The notes below the pieces were generated by a model. The model searched no databases and had not been told where the DNA came from. It worked only from the letters and a program-made list of their open reading frames with translations. 27,765 bases of DNA from an uncultured Eubacteriales bacterium (GTDB lineage: Bacteria; Bacillota; Clostridia; Oscillospirales; CAG-272): NCBI GenBank assembly GCA_900545935.1, contig URAP01000025.1:1-27765 (forward strand), written 5' to 3'. The translations under genes were made by a program, and so were the position numbers. Below, in pieces: positions 1 through 7,622 of this stretch. The stretch's first letter is position 1. Each line of letters opens with the position of its first letter.

Positions 1-1
1 C

Positions 2-475
2 CCCGCCGGTATCGCGATCGTATCCATCAACACGGGAGCATATATCACCGAGATAGTTCGCGGCGGTATCATCTCGATAGATAAGGGTCAGTTTGAGGGT
101 GCGGCATCGATAGGAATGAGCCATTTTCAGACTATGATATATGTCGTCATTCCGCAGGCGCTGCGCAATATTCTCCCTTCGGTCTCGAACGAGTTTGTGG
201 TGAACATTAAGGATACCTCGGTGCTTAATGTTATCGGCGTTGCCGAGCTGTTCTACTATACTGCAATGGCGGCAAAGAACAGCTACAAGATTTTCGCAAG
301 CTATGTTATAGCATGCGCTATCTACTTCATTCTTACCTTCACCGTGACGCGCCTGCTTCGTCTGTTTGAGAAGCTGCTCGCGGGTAAGGATAACTACACG
401 ATATACGGCTCGCAGTCGTCATCGTCTGCCGAGATACATTTGACAGAACAGGAGGCGGGCGGAGATGGCAGATAA
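2..475 (+). CDS. Amino-acid ABC transporter permease, C-terminal part (5' end outside window)
   Basis: The reading frame is open from base 2, so the start lies upstream of the window. The visible 157 residues are the C-terminal half of a HisM/GlnP-type inner-membrane permease of a polar amino-acid importer. The EAA loop that docks on the ATPase is clear: GAASIGMSHFQT followed by VIPQALRNILP. It is followed by a conserved NxxKDTSVLNVIGVAEL stretch and a last transmembrane segment (about IFASYVIACAIYFILTF). The stop overlaps the start of the ATPase gene by 11 bases, so the two are translated together. Substrate specificity (glutamine, glutamate, histidine, arginine or cystine) cannot be read from this part. 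The solute-binding protein gene is probably upstream of the window. Confidence 0.93.
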   Translation, partial: PAGIAIVSINTGAYITEIVRGGIISIDKGQFEGAASIGMSHFQTMIYVVIPQALRNILPSVSNEFVVNIKDTSVLNVIGVAELFYYTAMAAKNSYKIFASYVIACAIYFILTFTVTRLLRLFEKLLAGKDNYTIYGSQSSSSAEIHLTEQEAGGDGR

Positions 476-1214
476 CGCTATTATTGAGATTAAGGACCTT
501 AAAAAGTCCTTCGGAGACCATGAAGTGCTGAAAGGCATCAGCTTTTCGGTAAACAAGGGCGATGTTATCAGCATCATCGGTTCCTCAGGCTCGGGTAAGA
601 GTACTATGCTGCGCTGCGTCAATCTGCTCGAGACACCGACCGACGGAGATATCCTCTTTCACGGTCAGAGCATCATGAGCAAGGGAGTCAAACTCGCGCA
701 GTACAGAGCAAAGGTCGGCATGGTCTTTCAGCAGTTCGACCTCTTTGATAACATGTCGGCGCTGAAAAACTGCGTAATAGGTCAGGTCAAGGTGCTCGGC
801 AGAAGCAAGGAGGAGGCAGAGAAGAACGCTCTGCATTACCTCGACAAGGTCGGAATGACCCCCTACATCAACGCAAAGCCGCGTCAGCTCTCGGGCGGTC
901 AAAAGCAGAGAGTTGCGATTGCACGCACGCTCGCTATGGATCCCGAGGTAATACTCTTTGACGAGCCAACCTCGGCGCTCGACCCCGAAATGGTCGGCGA
1001 GGTGCTTCAGGTCATGCGTTCACTTGCGGGCTCCGGTCTTACAATGCTTGTTGTAACTCATGAGATGGCATTCGCACGTGATGTGTCGAGCCGCGTAGTC
1101 TTCATGAGCGACGGCATTATAGCTGAGGAGGGCGCGCCCGAGCAGATATTCGGCGCACCTAAGCTCCAGCGTACGAAGGAATTTCTCTCAAGGATACTTG
1201 AAGAGAAGGCATAA
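465..1214 (+). CDS. Amino-acid ABC transporter ATP-binding protein (GlnQ/HisP family)
   Basis: This 249-residue protein is the cytoplasmic ATPase of the importer whose permease precedes it. Walker A is GSSGSGKS (about residues 38-45), the Q-loop lies in VGMVFQQFDLFDNM, the ABC signature is LSGGQKQR, Walker B with the catalytic glutamate is VILFDEPTSALDPE, and the switch histidine is in VVTHEMAFARD. The length is normal for the family. The start at 465 has a GGAGG at 451-455 and lies inside the permease gene, indicating translational coupling. A strong terminator follows at once, so this is the last gene of its operon. It is clearly of the polar amino-acid uptake class, but the exact substrate is unknown. 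Confidence 0.96.
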   Translation: MADNAIIEIKDLKKSFGDHEVLKGISFSVNKGDVISIIGSSGSGKSTMLRCVNLLETPTDGDILFHGQSIMSKGVKLAQYRAKVGMVFQQFDLFDNMSALKNCVIGQVKVLGRSKEEAEKNALHYLDKVGMTPYINAKPRQLSGGQKQRVAIARTLAMDPEVILFDEPTSALDPEMVGEVLQVMRSLAGSGLTMLVVTHEMAFARDVSSRVVFMSDGIIAEEGAPEQIFGAPKLQRTKEFLSRILEEKA

Positions 1215-1240
1215 AGTTATAATACCCGTTTTCTTTTGAC

Positions 1241-1287
1241 GACGGATAATAACGCTCGGTCAGGGCGTTATTATCTGTCGTTTTTTT
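1241..1287 (+). terminator. Intrinsic terminator after the amino-acid ABC operon
   Basis: A 15-bp stem, GACGGATAATAACGC (1241-1255) with GCGTTATTATCTGTC (1265-1279) and one G-T pair, encloses a 9-base loop and is followed by seven T's (1281-1287). It lies 27 bases after the ATPase stop codon. Confidence 0.93.
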
Positions 1288-1377
1288 GGGGGGGACAATA
1301 CACATATGCAAATTTTGCTTATGTCGGATGTATATGCGCGCGGCACACAGATTTATTTAAAAACTTACGCACATTCC

Positions 1378-1406
1378 TTGCAATTGCGATGCCGATGTGA
1401 TATAAT
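1378..1406 (+). promoter_or_regulatory. Sigma-A promoter of the PfkB kinase gene
   Basis: TTGCAA (1378-1383) and TATAAT (1401-1406) are separated by exactly 17 bp. TGA directly before the hexamer gives an extended -10 (TGnTATAAT). Transcription would start near 1413, leaving a leader of about 34 bases before the ATG at 1447. Confidence 0.85.
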
Positions 1407-1446
1407 TCGGTTATAAAAAAGAATTCCGAAAGGATGAAATAGAGAA

Positions 1447-2523
1447 ATGAAAAAACTCAGAGAAAATTGCATTTGGTCGCTTGTTGTACCGTCGAGCATG
1501 GGCGTGCGAATCACCCCCTCTGACGGACAGCCGGTTCATTGCAGTGATACCTTTAAGATGCAGGCTACAAGTGCCGAGACAAATGTTGCGAGCATCTCGT
1601 CCTATCTCGGACTGCCGGTAAAGGTCCTCACTACCTTTGTTAAGGGCAGTCCTATCGCCGCATTTATCAAGGGTGATCTTCGCCGCCGCGGCATGGCATA
1701 TGAGGGCGCAGAGGTTGAGCAGGGCGGTCCTTGGGGCTATCGTCATCAGTTCAATATCGCGGACTCCGGTGTTGGCAGCCGCGGCCCCCGAGTTACCAAC
1801 GACCGCGCGGGCGAGGTCGGCAGAACGCTGAATATCGCCGATTTTGATCTCGAGCGCATCTTCGGTACAGAGGGCGTGCAGATGCTGCATCTCTCCGGAC
1901 TTATCGCGGCACTTTCTCCCGAGACGAGCCGTTTCTGCCTTGAGCTTGCACGTGCGGCAAAGAGGTACGGTACCCTTATCTCGTTCGATCTCAACTATCG
2001 CGCGAGCTTCTGGGCGGGCAGAGAAGAGGAGCTGAGCGCCGTATTCTCCGAGATCGCATCGGTTTCGGATATCCTTATAGGAAATGAGGAGGACTATCAG
2101 CTCTGCCTCGGTATCAAGGGCCCGGAGGCAGGCGGACGCGATATTGCGGCAAAGATCGACTCATTCAAGGAGATGATCGAGCGTACCCGTGAGCAGTATC
2201 CCGATGTTTCGGTATTCGCAACGACGCTTCGTCAGGTCGTCAATGCTAACGAGCATCTCTGGGGCGCTATCATGCGTACCGAGGACGGCTGGCAGGTCGT
2301 TGAGCCTCGCCCCATCCGCGTACTCGACCGCATCGGCGGCGGAGACGGCTTTGTCGGCGGAATGCTCTATGCCATTCTGCGCGGCTGGGAGAGCGAGAAG
2401 TGGATACAGTTCGGTTGGGCGAGCGGTGCGCTTGCAACTACCTTCCTTACCGACTATGCTCAGCCTGCCGACGAGGAGCAGATCTGGAGTGTTTGGAGCG
2501 GTAACGCAAGAGTCAAGAGATAA
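1447..2523 (+). CDS. PfkB-family carbohydrate kinase, 2-keto-3-deoxygluconate kinase-like
   Basis: This 358-residue cytoplasmic sugar kinase belongs to the ribokinase/PfkB superfamily. The C-terminal signature is DRIGGGDGFVGGMLYA, a form of the DTxGAGD motif whose Asp is the catalytic base. The substrate side includes ETNVASISSYLGLPVKVLTTF near residues 44-64 and SFDLNYRASFW in the middle. The DRxGGGD variant and the SFDLNYR motif are typical of kinases annotated as 2-dehydro-3-deoxygluconokinase in Firmicutes, but substrate was not tested here. The ATG at 1447 is the only sensible start: an ATG at 1435 is followed by a stop two codons later. AAAGGA (1428-1433) lies 13 bases upstream, a somewhat long spacing. 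The gene appears monocistronic or weakly linked to the next gene; no KDPG aldolase is adjacent, which limits the pathway call. Confidence 0.88.
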   Translation: MKKLRENCIWSLVVPSSMGVRITPSDGQPVHCSDTFKMQATSAETNVASISSYLGLPVKVLTTFVKGSPIAAFIKGDLRRRGMAYEGAEVEQGGPWGYRHQFNIADSGVGSRGPRVTNDRAGEVGRTLNIADFDLERIFGTEGVQMLHLSGLIAALSPETSRFCLELARAAKRYGTLISFDLNYRASFWAGREEELSAVFSEIASVSDILIGNEEDYQLCLGIKGPEAGGRDIAAKIDSFKEMIERTREQYPDVSVFATTLRQVVNANEHLWGAIMRTEDGWQVVEPRPIRVLDRIGGGDGFVGGMLYAILRGWESEKWIQFGWASGALATTFLTDYAQPADEEQIWSVWSGNARVKR

Positions 2524-2534
2524 ATTTTCGCTGT

Positions 2535-2566
2535 CAGGCGCGGAGGCTTTTATGCCCTCGCGCCTG
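2535..2566 (+). terminator. Hairpin after the kinase gene, weak terminator candidate
   Basis: CAGGCGCG (2535-2542) pairs with CGCGCCTG (2559-2566), with partial pairing inside. No T-run follows, so it may only slow or protect transcripts. A TATAAT at 2583-2588 follows without a recognisable -35. Confidence 0.35.
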
Positions 2567-2605
2567 CTGTAAAATAGATACGGATATAATGAGAGGAGGC
2601 GGAGC

Positions 2606-4189
2606 ATGGGCGAGAAAACAAACGAGCACAGACCCGGAGAGGGCTGCTATTACCTTTTGTGCGGAATATCCGAGCGGGACGGATACAGCATTCTGACGCT
2701 CGCGCATAAGAGCGGAATAGTGCTTGCGCGCTATGACGGAAGCCGACGCTCGGAATACTACAATTGCCCGAGCACGGTCGGTGAGACGGTATATGCAAAG
2801 CTCGTACCCGAAGAGTCGGAGGATGCGGATTATGCCGTAGTCAATATACTTCCCGGCGAACAGGCGCATTGTCCGTACGGCGACGGCGATTTTGCGGTAC
2901 GTGTAAAGCGTCAGCAGCCCGCGTCGGATAACGAGACGGCTGATCCGAAAAATAAGTCTGCAAAGGATCTGAAAAACGATTCGGATAAGAAGGCTGCAAA
3001 TGCTTCGGAAAATGTACATGGCGCCGTCGGCTCGGCTGATAAGAACGCGGCAGCGGAGAACGATGCCGTGCCGGCAATGTCGGAGGGTGTGACCGATGCG
3101 CCGAGCGCCGTGGCGGCAGCTGCGGCTGCGGAGAAAAAAGCACCGACGGCAGCGCCGAAAAAGAACACCGATAAGAAAAGAACAGAGAAAAAGGGAGCTG
3201 AGAGCATGCAGAGCGGAGCAAAAAGAAAGAGAAGCGTACTTGCCGATATACCTATGGACGGAAAGCTCGCGCTTCCGCTGCTGCTGCTCGGCAGGGTGGA
3301 AAAGCAGGGCGCAAAGGGACCGTACTACGATGTTACGGTGTCGGATAAGGGCAGCACGGTAACTGCAAAGGATTTCAGCGGATTTACGCTTACCGTTCAG
3401 CCCGGGGAGGTATTTGAGGCGACCGTGCTGCATAACAGCTTCGGATATAACATAAATTCTCAGGCAAAGCACGTGCCCGACCTCTCGCCGGATGATTTTG
3501 TGCGCCATCCGCCGCTGCGCGAGGAGGATATGTATGAGCATATACTCGACAGACTCCGCGAGCTTGCATCGGAGGAGGGCGCGACCGTTTCGCGTGTCGG
3601 CGTTGCCGTTTACGAGGAGCATAAGGATGCGCTGCTGCGCTGGAGCGCGGCGAAGGGCATGCATCATAACCATCGCGGCGGTCTGATGTTTCATATCTAT
3701 CGTATGATGGGTGCTGCCGAGGGAATGCTCGATGTCTATGATTCGCTCGATCCCGAGCTGCTGCTGACTGCTGTCGCGCTGCACGATATCGGAAAGCTCG
3801 CAGAGCTTGACACCGACGATATGGGCACAGCCTCGTATACCGTCGAGGGGCAGCTGCTCGGACACCTTGCGATAGGTGAGGATATGGTTGCACAGACTGC
3901 GGCCCGCCTCGGCATAGAGGGCGAAAAGCTGCTTCTGCTGCGTCATTGTCTTGCGGCACATCACGGTATACCGGAGTACGGAACGATAGTCACACCGGCT
4001 ATTCTCGAGGCGTTTGTGCTGTATACTCTCGATCTGTGCGACAGCCGAGTATTTATGTACGAGCAGGCATATTCGGCACTCGAGCCGGGCACTGTGGCGG
4101 AAAAGAAGGACTACGGTCTCGGTGTCGCACCGTACCGCCCGTCGTTTACCGCAGGTGCGAGATACCTCGGCGATTATACAGATGATTGA
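2606..4189 (+). CDS. YhaM-like 3'-5' exoribonuclease with OB fold and HD domain, N-terminally extended
   Basis: The C-terminal 320 residues match the YhaM (CBF1) exoribonuclease plan: an OB-like nucleic-acid-binding region (about 215-300) and an HD phosphohydrolase domain (about 320-500). Metal ligands are visible in GMHHNHRGGLMFHIYRMM, in LHDIGKLAEL (H393, D394), in EGQLLGHLAIGED and in LAAHHGIPEYG. YhaM degrades RNA or DNA from the 3' end in the cytoplasm. The family is normally about 310-320 residues, while this frame has 527. The extra part is a small folded N-terminus (1-90) and a lysine-, alanine- and aspartate-rich low-complexity linker (about 95-205). A good ribosome site (GAGAGGAGG) precedes 2606. 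A second GGGAG at 3193-3197 precedes the in-frame ATG at 3206 (M201), which would yield a family-sized protein. Confidence 0.85.
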   Translation: MGEKTNEHRPGEGCYYLLCGISERDGYSILTLAHKSGIVLARYDGSRRSEYYNCPSTVGETVYAKLVPEESEDADYAVVNILPGEQAHCPYGDGDFAVRVKRQQPASDNETADPKNKSAKDLKNDSDKKAANASENVHGAVGSADKNAAAENDAVPAMSEGVTDAPSAVAAAAAAEKKAPTAAPKKNTDKKRTEKKGAESMQSGAKRKRSVLADIPMDGKLALPLLLLGRVEKQGAKGPYYDVTVSDKGSTVTAKDFSGFTLTVQPGEVFEATVLHNSFGYNINSQAKHVPDLSPDDFVRHPPLREEDMYEHILDRLRELASEEGATVSRVGVAVYEEHKDALLRWSAAKGMHHNHRGGLMFHIYRMMGAAEGMLDVYDSLDPELLLTAVALHDIGKLAELDTDDMGTASYTVEGQLLGHLAIGEDMVAQTAARLGIEGEKLLLLRHCLAAHHGIPEYGTIVTPAILEAFVLYTLDLCDSRVFMYEQAYSALEPGTVAEKKDYGLGVAPYRPSFTAGARYLGDYTDD

Positions 4190-4264
4190 TGTCAGTATAT
4201 TATCGGTGCTGTCCGAGCGCATACAGATAACTAAAATAAGCGCAGATAGGTAAACCGAAAAATT

Positions 4265-4352
4265 AAAGAACAACGAGTCCGGCTGCAGTGAGGCGCTCCC
4301 TGTTAAGTAGATATGGGACACCTCGGCAATGCTCGGATTCGTTGTTCTTTTT
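4265..4352. terminator. Composite hairpin between convergent genes, bidirectional terminator or small structured RNA
   Basis: AAAGAACAACGAGTCCG (4265-4281) pairs with CGGATTCGTTGTTCTTT (4334-4350), 17 bp with one G-T pair. Inside lies a second stem, GAGG (4290-4293) plus TCCC (4297-4300) with GGGA (4315-4318) plus CCTC (4321-4324). The internal loop is asymmetric and the tip loop has 14 bases. Five T's end it on the plus strand (4348-4352), and the minus strand reads T-rich sequence after it. It separates the YhaM-like gene from the oppositely oriented HAD gene. The inner structure is more than a terminator needs. Confidence 0.7.
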
Positions 4353-4418
4353 GATATTTTCGGCAGTATATTAAGCTGTTGCTCAGGCTGATTCGGCAGC
4401 GCCTTTTCGGTCGGTATG

Positions 4419-5168
4419 TTACAGCAGCTCGAGCAGCCCGGTCATTTCGCTCCATTCGCGTATGCGCAGCATGTCGCAGCTCGGAGTGCTCTCGCGCTCC
4501 TTATCGCGATAAGGGCACTCTATGTCGCTGTCATACCATACCGGATACATACCTGCAGCGGAGGAGCCCTCTACATCCGCCTGCGGATTGTCGCCGCAGA
4601 ACCATGTATGCTCCGCACTCGCGCCGCAGCGGCTCAGCGCGTAGCCGAATATCATCGGGTTCGGCTTTCTTACGCCGATATCGCTTGAGGTCACGACGAG
4701 CTCGGGCACGGCATGAGGGATCAGCCGCCTTATCCTGCGCTCGAGCGCTTCGCCTGACATTGTCAGATTGCTGACGACGCCGTATCGGATACCGAGCGAA
4801 GCTATCGCATCGAGCATTTCGTCCGCACCGGGCATAACCGCGCCGCAGGTCTCGGCGTTCCAATATATATCCTCTGCCTCATCCGGAGATATGGTAAGAC
4901 CGACTCCGCAGCTGCCGAGTACGAGACGCGCGGCGGTTTTCCACGGTATATCGCCGCCCTGTTCCTTGACCGGCATTATCACGGTATCGTAGTACTCGCT
5001 GCCGACGGCATAGATATGCTGTATCTCCTCCTCGGAGCAGCGTCTGTCGGCGTATTCGAGCAGCGCCCGCAGCCCCTTCATCGGATCCCAGCCCGGCTCG
5101 GAGAGTAGGGTGTGACCGTAATCGAACAGTATCAGCTGCGGCTTTATAGGGTCTTTTATCGTTTCCAT
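4419..5168 (-). CDS. HAD-superfamily hydrolase
   Basis: This 249-residue cytoplasmic protein has the four HAD phosphohydrolase motifs. Motif I is ILFDYGHTLL with nucleophile D16; the second acid position is Gly18, a variant common in hydrolases annotated as FDxGGTL type. Motif II is VVSNLT with S133. Motif III is K168 in VRKPNP. Motif IV is FCGDNPQADVEG with D193 and D198. The helical cap lies between residues 25 and 115. The most likely role is a phosphatase on a small phosphorylated metabolite, but the substrate is unknown. GAAAGG lies about 8 bases before the ATG at 5168. It is transcribed alone from its own promoter, converging on the YhaM-like gene. Confidence 0.87.
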   Translation of the reverse strand: METIKDPIKPQLILFDYGHTLLSEPGWDPMKGLRALLEYADRRCSEEEIQHIYAVGSEYYDTVIMPVKEQGGDIPWKTAARLVLGSCGVGLTISPDEAEDIYWNAETCGAVMPGADEMLDAIASLGIRYGVVSNLTMSGEALERRIRRLIPHAVPELVVTSSDIGVRKPNPMIFGYALSRCGASAEHTWFCGDNPQADVEGSSAAGMYPVWYDSDIECPYRDKERESTPSCDMLRIREWSEMTGLLELL

Positions 5169-5209
5169 GGCTTTGCCTTTCGGGTATGCTTTTTTGTGTT
5201 ATTCATTTT

Positions 5210-5238
5210 ATTATATCATGCTTTCGGCATTTGAGCAA
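5210..5238 (-). promoter_or_regulatory. Promoter of the HAD hydrolase gene
   Basis: On the minus strand, TTGCTC (5238-5233) and TATAAT (5215-5210) are separated by 17 bp, with TGA before the -10 (extended -10). It is divergent from the lexA promoter. Confidence 0.75.
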
Positions 5239-5291
5239 CCGAGCATGCGAATTTATTGCTCGTAATTTTTGAAAAATCCGAAAATATCCTC

Positions 5292-5320
5292 TTGACATAT
5301 GACCCTGCAAGGTGTATACT
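5292..5320 (+). promoter_or_regulatory. Promoter of the lexA-dinB operon
   Basis: A consensus TTGACA (5292-5297) and TATACT (5315-5320) are separated by 17 bp. Transcription would begin near 5327, so the palindrome at 5331-5346 covers the start of the transcript. Confidence 0.88.
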
Positions 5321-5330
5321 TTATTCAAAG

Positions 5331-5346
5331 TGAGACAAATGTCTCA
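5331..5346. promoter_or_regulatory. Palindromic operator candidate for the LexA-like repressor
   Basis: TGAGAC-AAAT-GTCTCA is a perfect 6-4-6 palindrome placed just downstream of the promoter, where bound repressor would block initiation. The geometry equals the Gram-positive LexA box (CGAAC-N4-GTTCG) but the half-site differs. I found no second copy in the window. Its use by the LexA protein encoded next is inferred from position. Confidence 0.6.
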
Positions 5347-5399
5347 TTATCTCTACACCTATTAATGAACGGGTTCGACTGAAAACAGGCGGTGATGAA

Positions 5400-6008
5400 A
5401 TGCGGCGGATGAAGGACGAATATTTTGCGGCGATAGAGAGCTTTATCGACCGATATCGCGAGGAGACGGGTATATCTCCGACGCTGAGCGAGATTGCGGA
5501 CGGTACCGGCATTCCGCGTTCGACCGTACCGCGATATCTTGCCGTGATGCGTGAGAGCGGGGTGCTTGACTATTCCGGGCATCGCGGGATAACCACACGC
5601 CGTGACCGCGCGGCAGAGGAGGGGATACGCGTGCCGGTGCTCGGCTCAGTGTCCTGCGGTCTGCCTAAGCTCGCGGAGGAGAATATAGAGGAATATGTAA
5701 CCCTGCCGCAGGCTCTGTTCGGCAGAGGGGAGATGTATATTCTGCGTGCGTCGGGAGAATCTATGATAGAAGCGGGAATAGAGGACGGCGACCTTGTGCT
5801 TATACGTGTACAGAGCACTGCGGAGCGCGGACAGATCGTTGTTGCGCTTGTCGGAGACGAGGCGACGCTCAAGCGCTATTATCCCGAGCCTGAGCGCCGC
5901 AGGGTAAGACTGCATCCAGAGAATGAGAGCATGGAGGATATATATGTCCCGTCCTGCGTCATTCAGGGGGTGGCGGTCATGCTGCTGCGCGATCTTGAGA
6001 CGAGGTGA
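5400..6008 (+). CDS. lexA: LexA-family SOS repressor
   Basis: The 202 residues match LexA in length and order. A winged helix-turn-helix (about 7-65, with SPTLSEIADGTGIPRSTVPRYL as recognition region) is followed by an S24 self-cleaving peptidase domain. The catalytic serine is S121 in RASGESMIEAGIEDGD and the lysine is K158 in EATLKRY, spaced as in B. subtilis LexA. The cleavage site is Cys86-Gly87 (SVSCGLP), where most LexA proteins have Ala-Gly; Cys-Gly is known from UmuD. The protein should repress its own operon and cleave itself when RecA is activated by single-stranded DNA. The start at 5400 follows a loose AGGCGGTGA; the Met three codons later is an alternative. It heads an operon with a small protein and a Y-family polymerase. 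Confidence 0.88.
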   Translation: MRRMKDEYFAAIESFIDRYREETGISPTLSEIADGTGIPRSTVPRYLAVMRESGVLDYSGHRGITTRRDRAAEEGIRVPVLGSVSCGLPKLAEENIEEYVTLPQALFGRGEMYILRASGESMIEAGIEDGDLVLIRVQSTAERGQIVVALVGDEATLKRYYPEPERRRVRLHPENESMEDIYVPSCVIQGVAVMLLRDLETR

Positions 6009-6012
6009 TGAG

Positions 6013-6270
6013 ATGGAGAGACAATATGAGAGGGTGCCTCTCGCCGTTGATGCCGTATTTACGACGAGCGGCGAATTTCGACCGAGGCAGCTCATATACA
6101 AGGGAGAGCATTTCGACATATCGCGGATAATCGGAGTGAGGCGATACTGCCCGTGTGTGGTCGGGTGCGTTGCACCGATAGAATATACCGTTGTTGTGCA
6201 GGGAATAGAAAAGAAGATATACTACGAGCGTGATACAAATCGGTGGTTCTCGGTGCGTGAGGTGAGATGA
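6013..6270 (+). CDS. Small protein between LexA and the Y-family polymerase, DUF6504-like
   Basis: This 85-residue soluble protein starts 4 bases after the lexA stop, with GAGGTG immediately upstream, and its stop overlaps the polymerase start (ATGA at 6267-6270). It is predicted to be mostly beta strand. The pattern FTTSGEFRPRQLIYKGEHFDISRII, a later EYTVVVQGIEKKIYY and a terminal NRWFSVREV resemble DUF6504, a small domain found near error-prone polymerases in other bacteria; this is pattern memory, not a search. Tight coupling suggests a partner or modulator of the polymerase, as YolD-type proteins are suggested to be for Bacillus Y-family enzymes. No catalytic motif is seen. Two cysteines (CPCVVGC) lie in mid-protein. 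Confidence 0.7.
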   Translation: MERQYERVPLAVDAVFTTSGEFRPRQLIYKGEHFDISRIIGVRRYCPCVVGCVAPIEYTVVVQGIEKKIYYERDTNRWFSVREVR

Positions 6271-7529
6271 TGAGCGAGCGGCGGATACTGCACAGCGATG
6301 CGGACTGCTTTTATGCCTCGGTCGAGACGGTGCTTGACCCGACGCTGCGGGGAAAGCCGATCGCGGTATGCGGCTCGACGAGCGAGCGGCACGGCATCGT
6401 TCTTGCCAAGTCATATATTGCCAAGCGAGCCGGAATACGTACCGGTATGACGAATGCCGAGGCGAAGAAGCGCTGCCCGTCGCTTATTATAGTCCCGCCG
6501 CATTTCGAGCGCTATTCGCGTTTTTCCGCATATCTGCGCGGCATATATTCCCGTTATACCGATGCGGTCGAGCCGTTCGGACTTGATGAATGCTGGTTTG
6601 ATATTTCCTCGCTTCCGCGTGATCCGGTCGAGGTCGCGGAGCAGATACGGCGCGAGGTACGGGATGAGCTGGGGCTGACGGTGAGCATCGGAGTTTCGTT
6701 CAACAAGGTATTTGCAAAACTCGGCTCGGATATGAATAAGCCGGACGGCATTACGGTAATAACGCGGCAGAATTACAGGGATACCGTATGGCGGCTGCCG
6801 TGTGCGGAGCTGCTGCTTTGCAGCAATGCAACAGCAAAGCGGCTTGCCGAGATAGGCATCTATACGGTCGGCGATATGGCGGCGGCAGAGCCTGAGGTCA
6901 TGCAGCGCTGCCTCGGCAGAAAAGGACTTACTCTGTGGAGCTATGCCCGCGGGCTTGACAGCTCGCCGGTGATAAGTCCGGAGAATGCGCCGGAGGCGAA
7001 GTCGGTCGGACACGGCATAACCTGCGTATCCGACATAGATGATCCGGCGGGAGCGGAGCGTGTGATATATGCTCTTGCGCAGAGCATCGGCGGCAGGCTG
7101 CGCGGGCTCGGACTCAGTGCTCGCGGGGTACATGTTACGGCAAAAAACAATGCGCTGTTCTGCCGCGGGTGGCAGAAAAAAATATCTCCGACGCAGAGCG
7201 AAAGCGACATTGCCGCGACTGCATGCGAGCTGCTCTCGCGTAATTACAGATGGCAGCTGCCCATCCGTGCGATAACCGTGACCGCAATAGAGCTTGTCAG
7301 CGAGCGCGAGCCGGAGCAGACAAGCCTATTCTGCTCGGTAGAGGACAAGCTGCGAAGCGAGCGGCTCGGCAGAAGTATAGATAAGATAAGAAAAAGATAC
7401 GGCGGCAGGGCTATCGTTCCCGCCGTGGTGCTCGGAGACGATAAGCTGCCGTCCGGTCGCGGACATGACATTTTCGGCGAGATATTCGATCCGTTCGGCG
7501 GACGCGGCAGTGAGCGTGATCTAATATGA
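6267..7529 (+). CDS. dinB: Y-family error-prone DNA polymerase (DinB/UmuC type)
   Basis: This 420-residue translesion polymerase has the palm motif LHSDADCFYASVE (D11), the finger motif YSRFSAYLRG, the catalytic pair in PFGLDECWFDIS (D107, E108) and the VSIGVSFNKVFAKLGSDMNKP motif of the family. Helix-hairpin-helix and little-finger regions follow. QTSLF (351-355) fits the beta-clamp-binding pentapeptide and sits 65 residues from the end rather than at the terminus, as in some UmuC-like enzymes. The start codon overlaps the preceding stop; a second Met follows directly. As the last gene of the lexA operon it should be induced by DNA damage. DinB (Pol IV) and UmuC (Pol V) are close, and the missing UmuD gene argues for a DinB-like enzyme. 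Confidence 0.92.
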   Translation: MMSERRILHSDADCFYASVETVLDPTLRGKPIAVCGSTSERHGIVLAKSYIAKRAGIRTGMTNAEAKKRCPSLIIVPPHFERYSRFSAYLRGIYSRYTDAVEPFGLDECWFDISSLPRDPVEVAEQIRREVRDELGLTVSIGVSFNKVFAKLGSDMNKPDGITVITRQNYRDTVWRLPCAELLLCSNATAKRLAEIGIYTVGDMAAAEPEVMQRCLGRKGLTLWSYARGLDSSPVISPENAPEAKSVGHGITCVSDIDDPAGAERVIYALAQSIGGRLRGLGLSARGVHVTAKNNALFCRGWQKKISPTQSESDIAATACELLSRNYRWQLPIRAITVTAIELVSEREPEQTSLFCSVEDKLRSERLGRSIDKIRKRYGGRAIVPAVVLGDDKLPSGRGHDIFGEIFDPFGGRGSERDLI

Positions 7530-7622
7530 TCTTAAGTAATACCGCATAGATGCGGCATTCGGTACGGAATATAAAACGATTACCGCAAGGCTTATAATAA
7601 GGCTATCGAAAGGAAAAAGACA

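Noticed and set aside
2534..4321. Long open frame antisense to the YhaM-like gene (595 codons)
   Set aside because: It is a codon-bias shadow, rich in Arg, Leu and Cys with no domain, and it reads through the composite terminator hairpin.
4265..4352. 6S RNA or SRP RNA
   Set aside because: About 90 bases is too short for 6S, and the GGAA-loop and other signatures of SRP RNA are missing.
5367..5376. GAACGGGTTC as a Bacillus-type LexA box
   Set aside because: The half-sites are right but the spacer is 2 instead of 4 bases. The TGAGAC-N4-GTCTCA palindrome is a better candidate.
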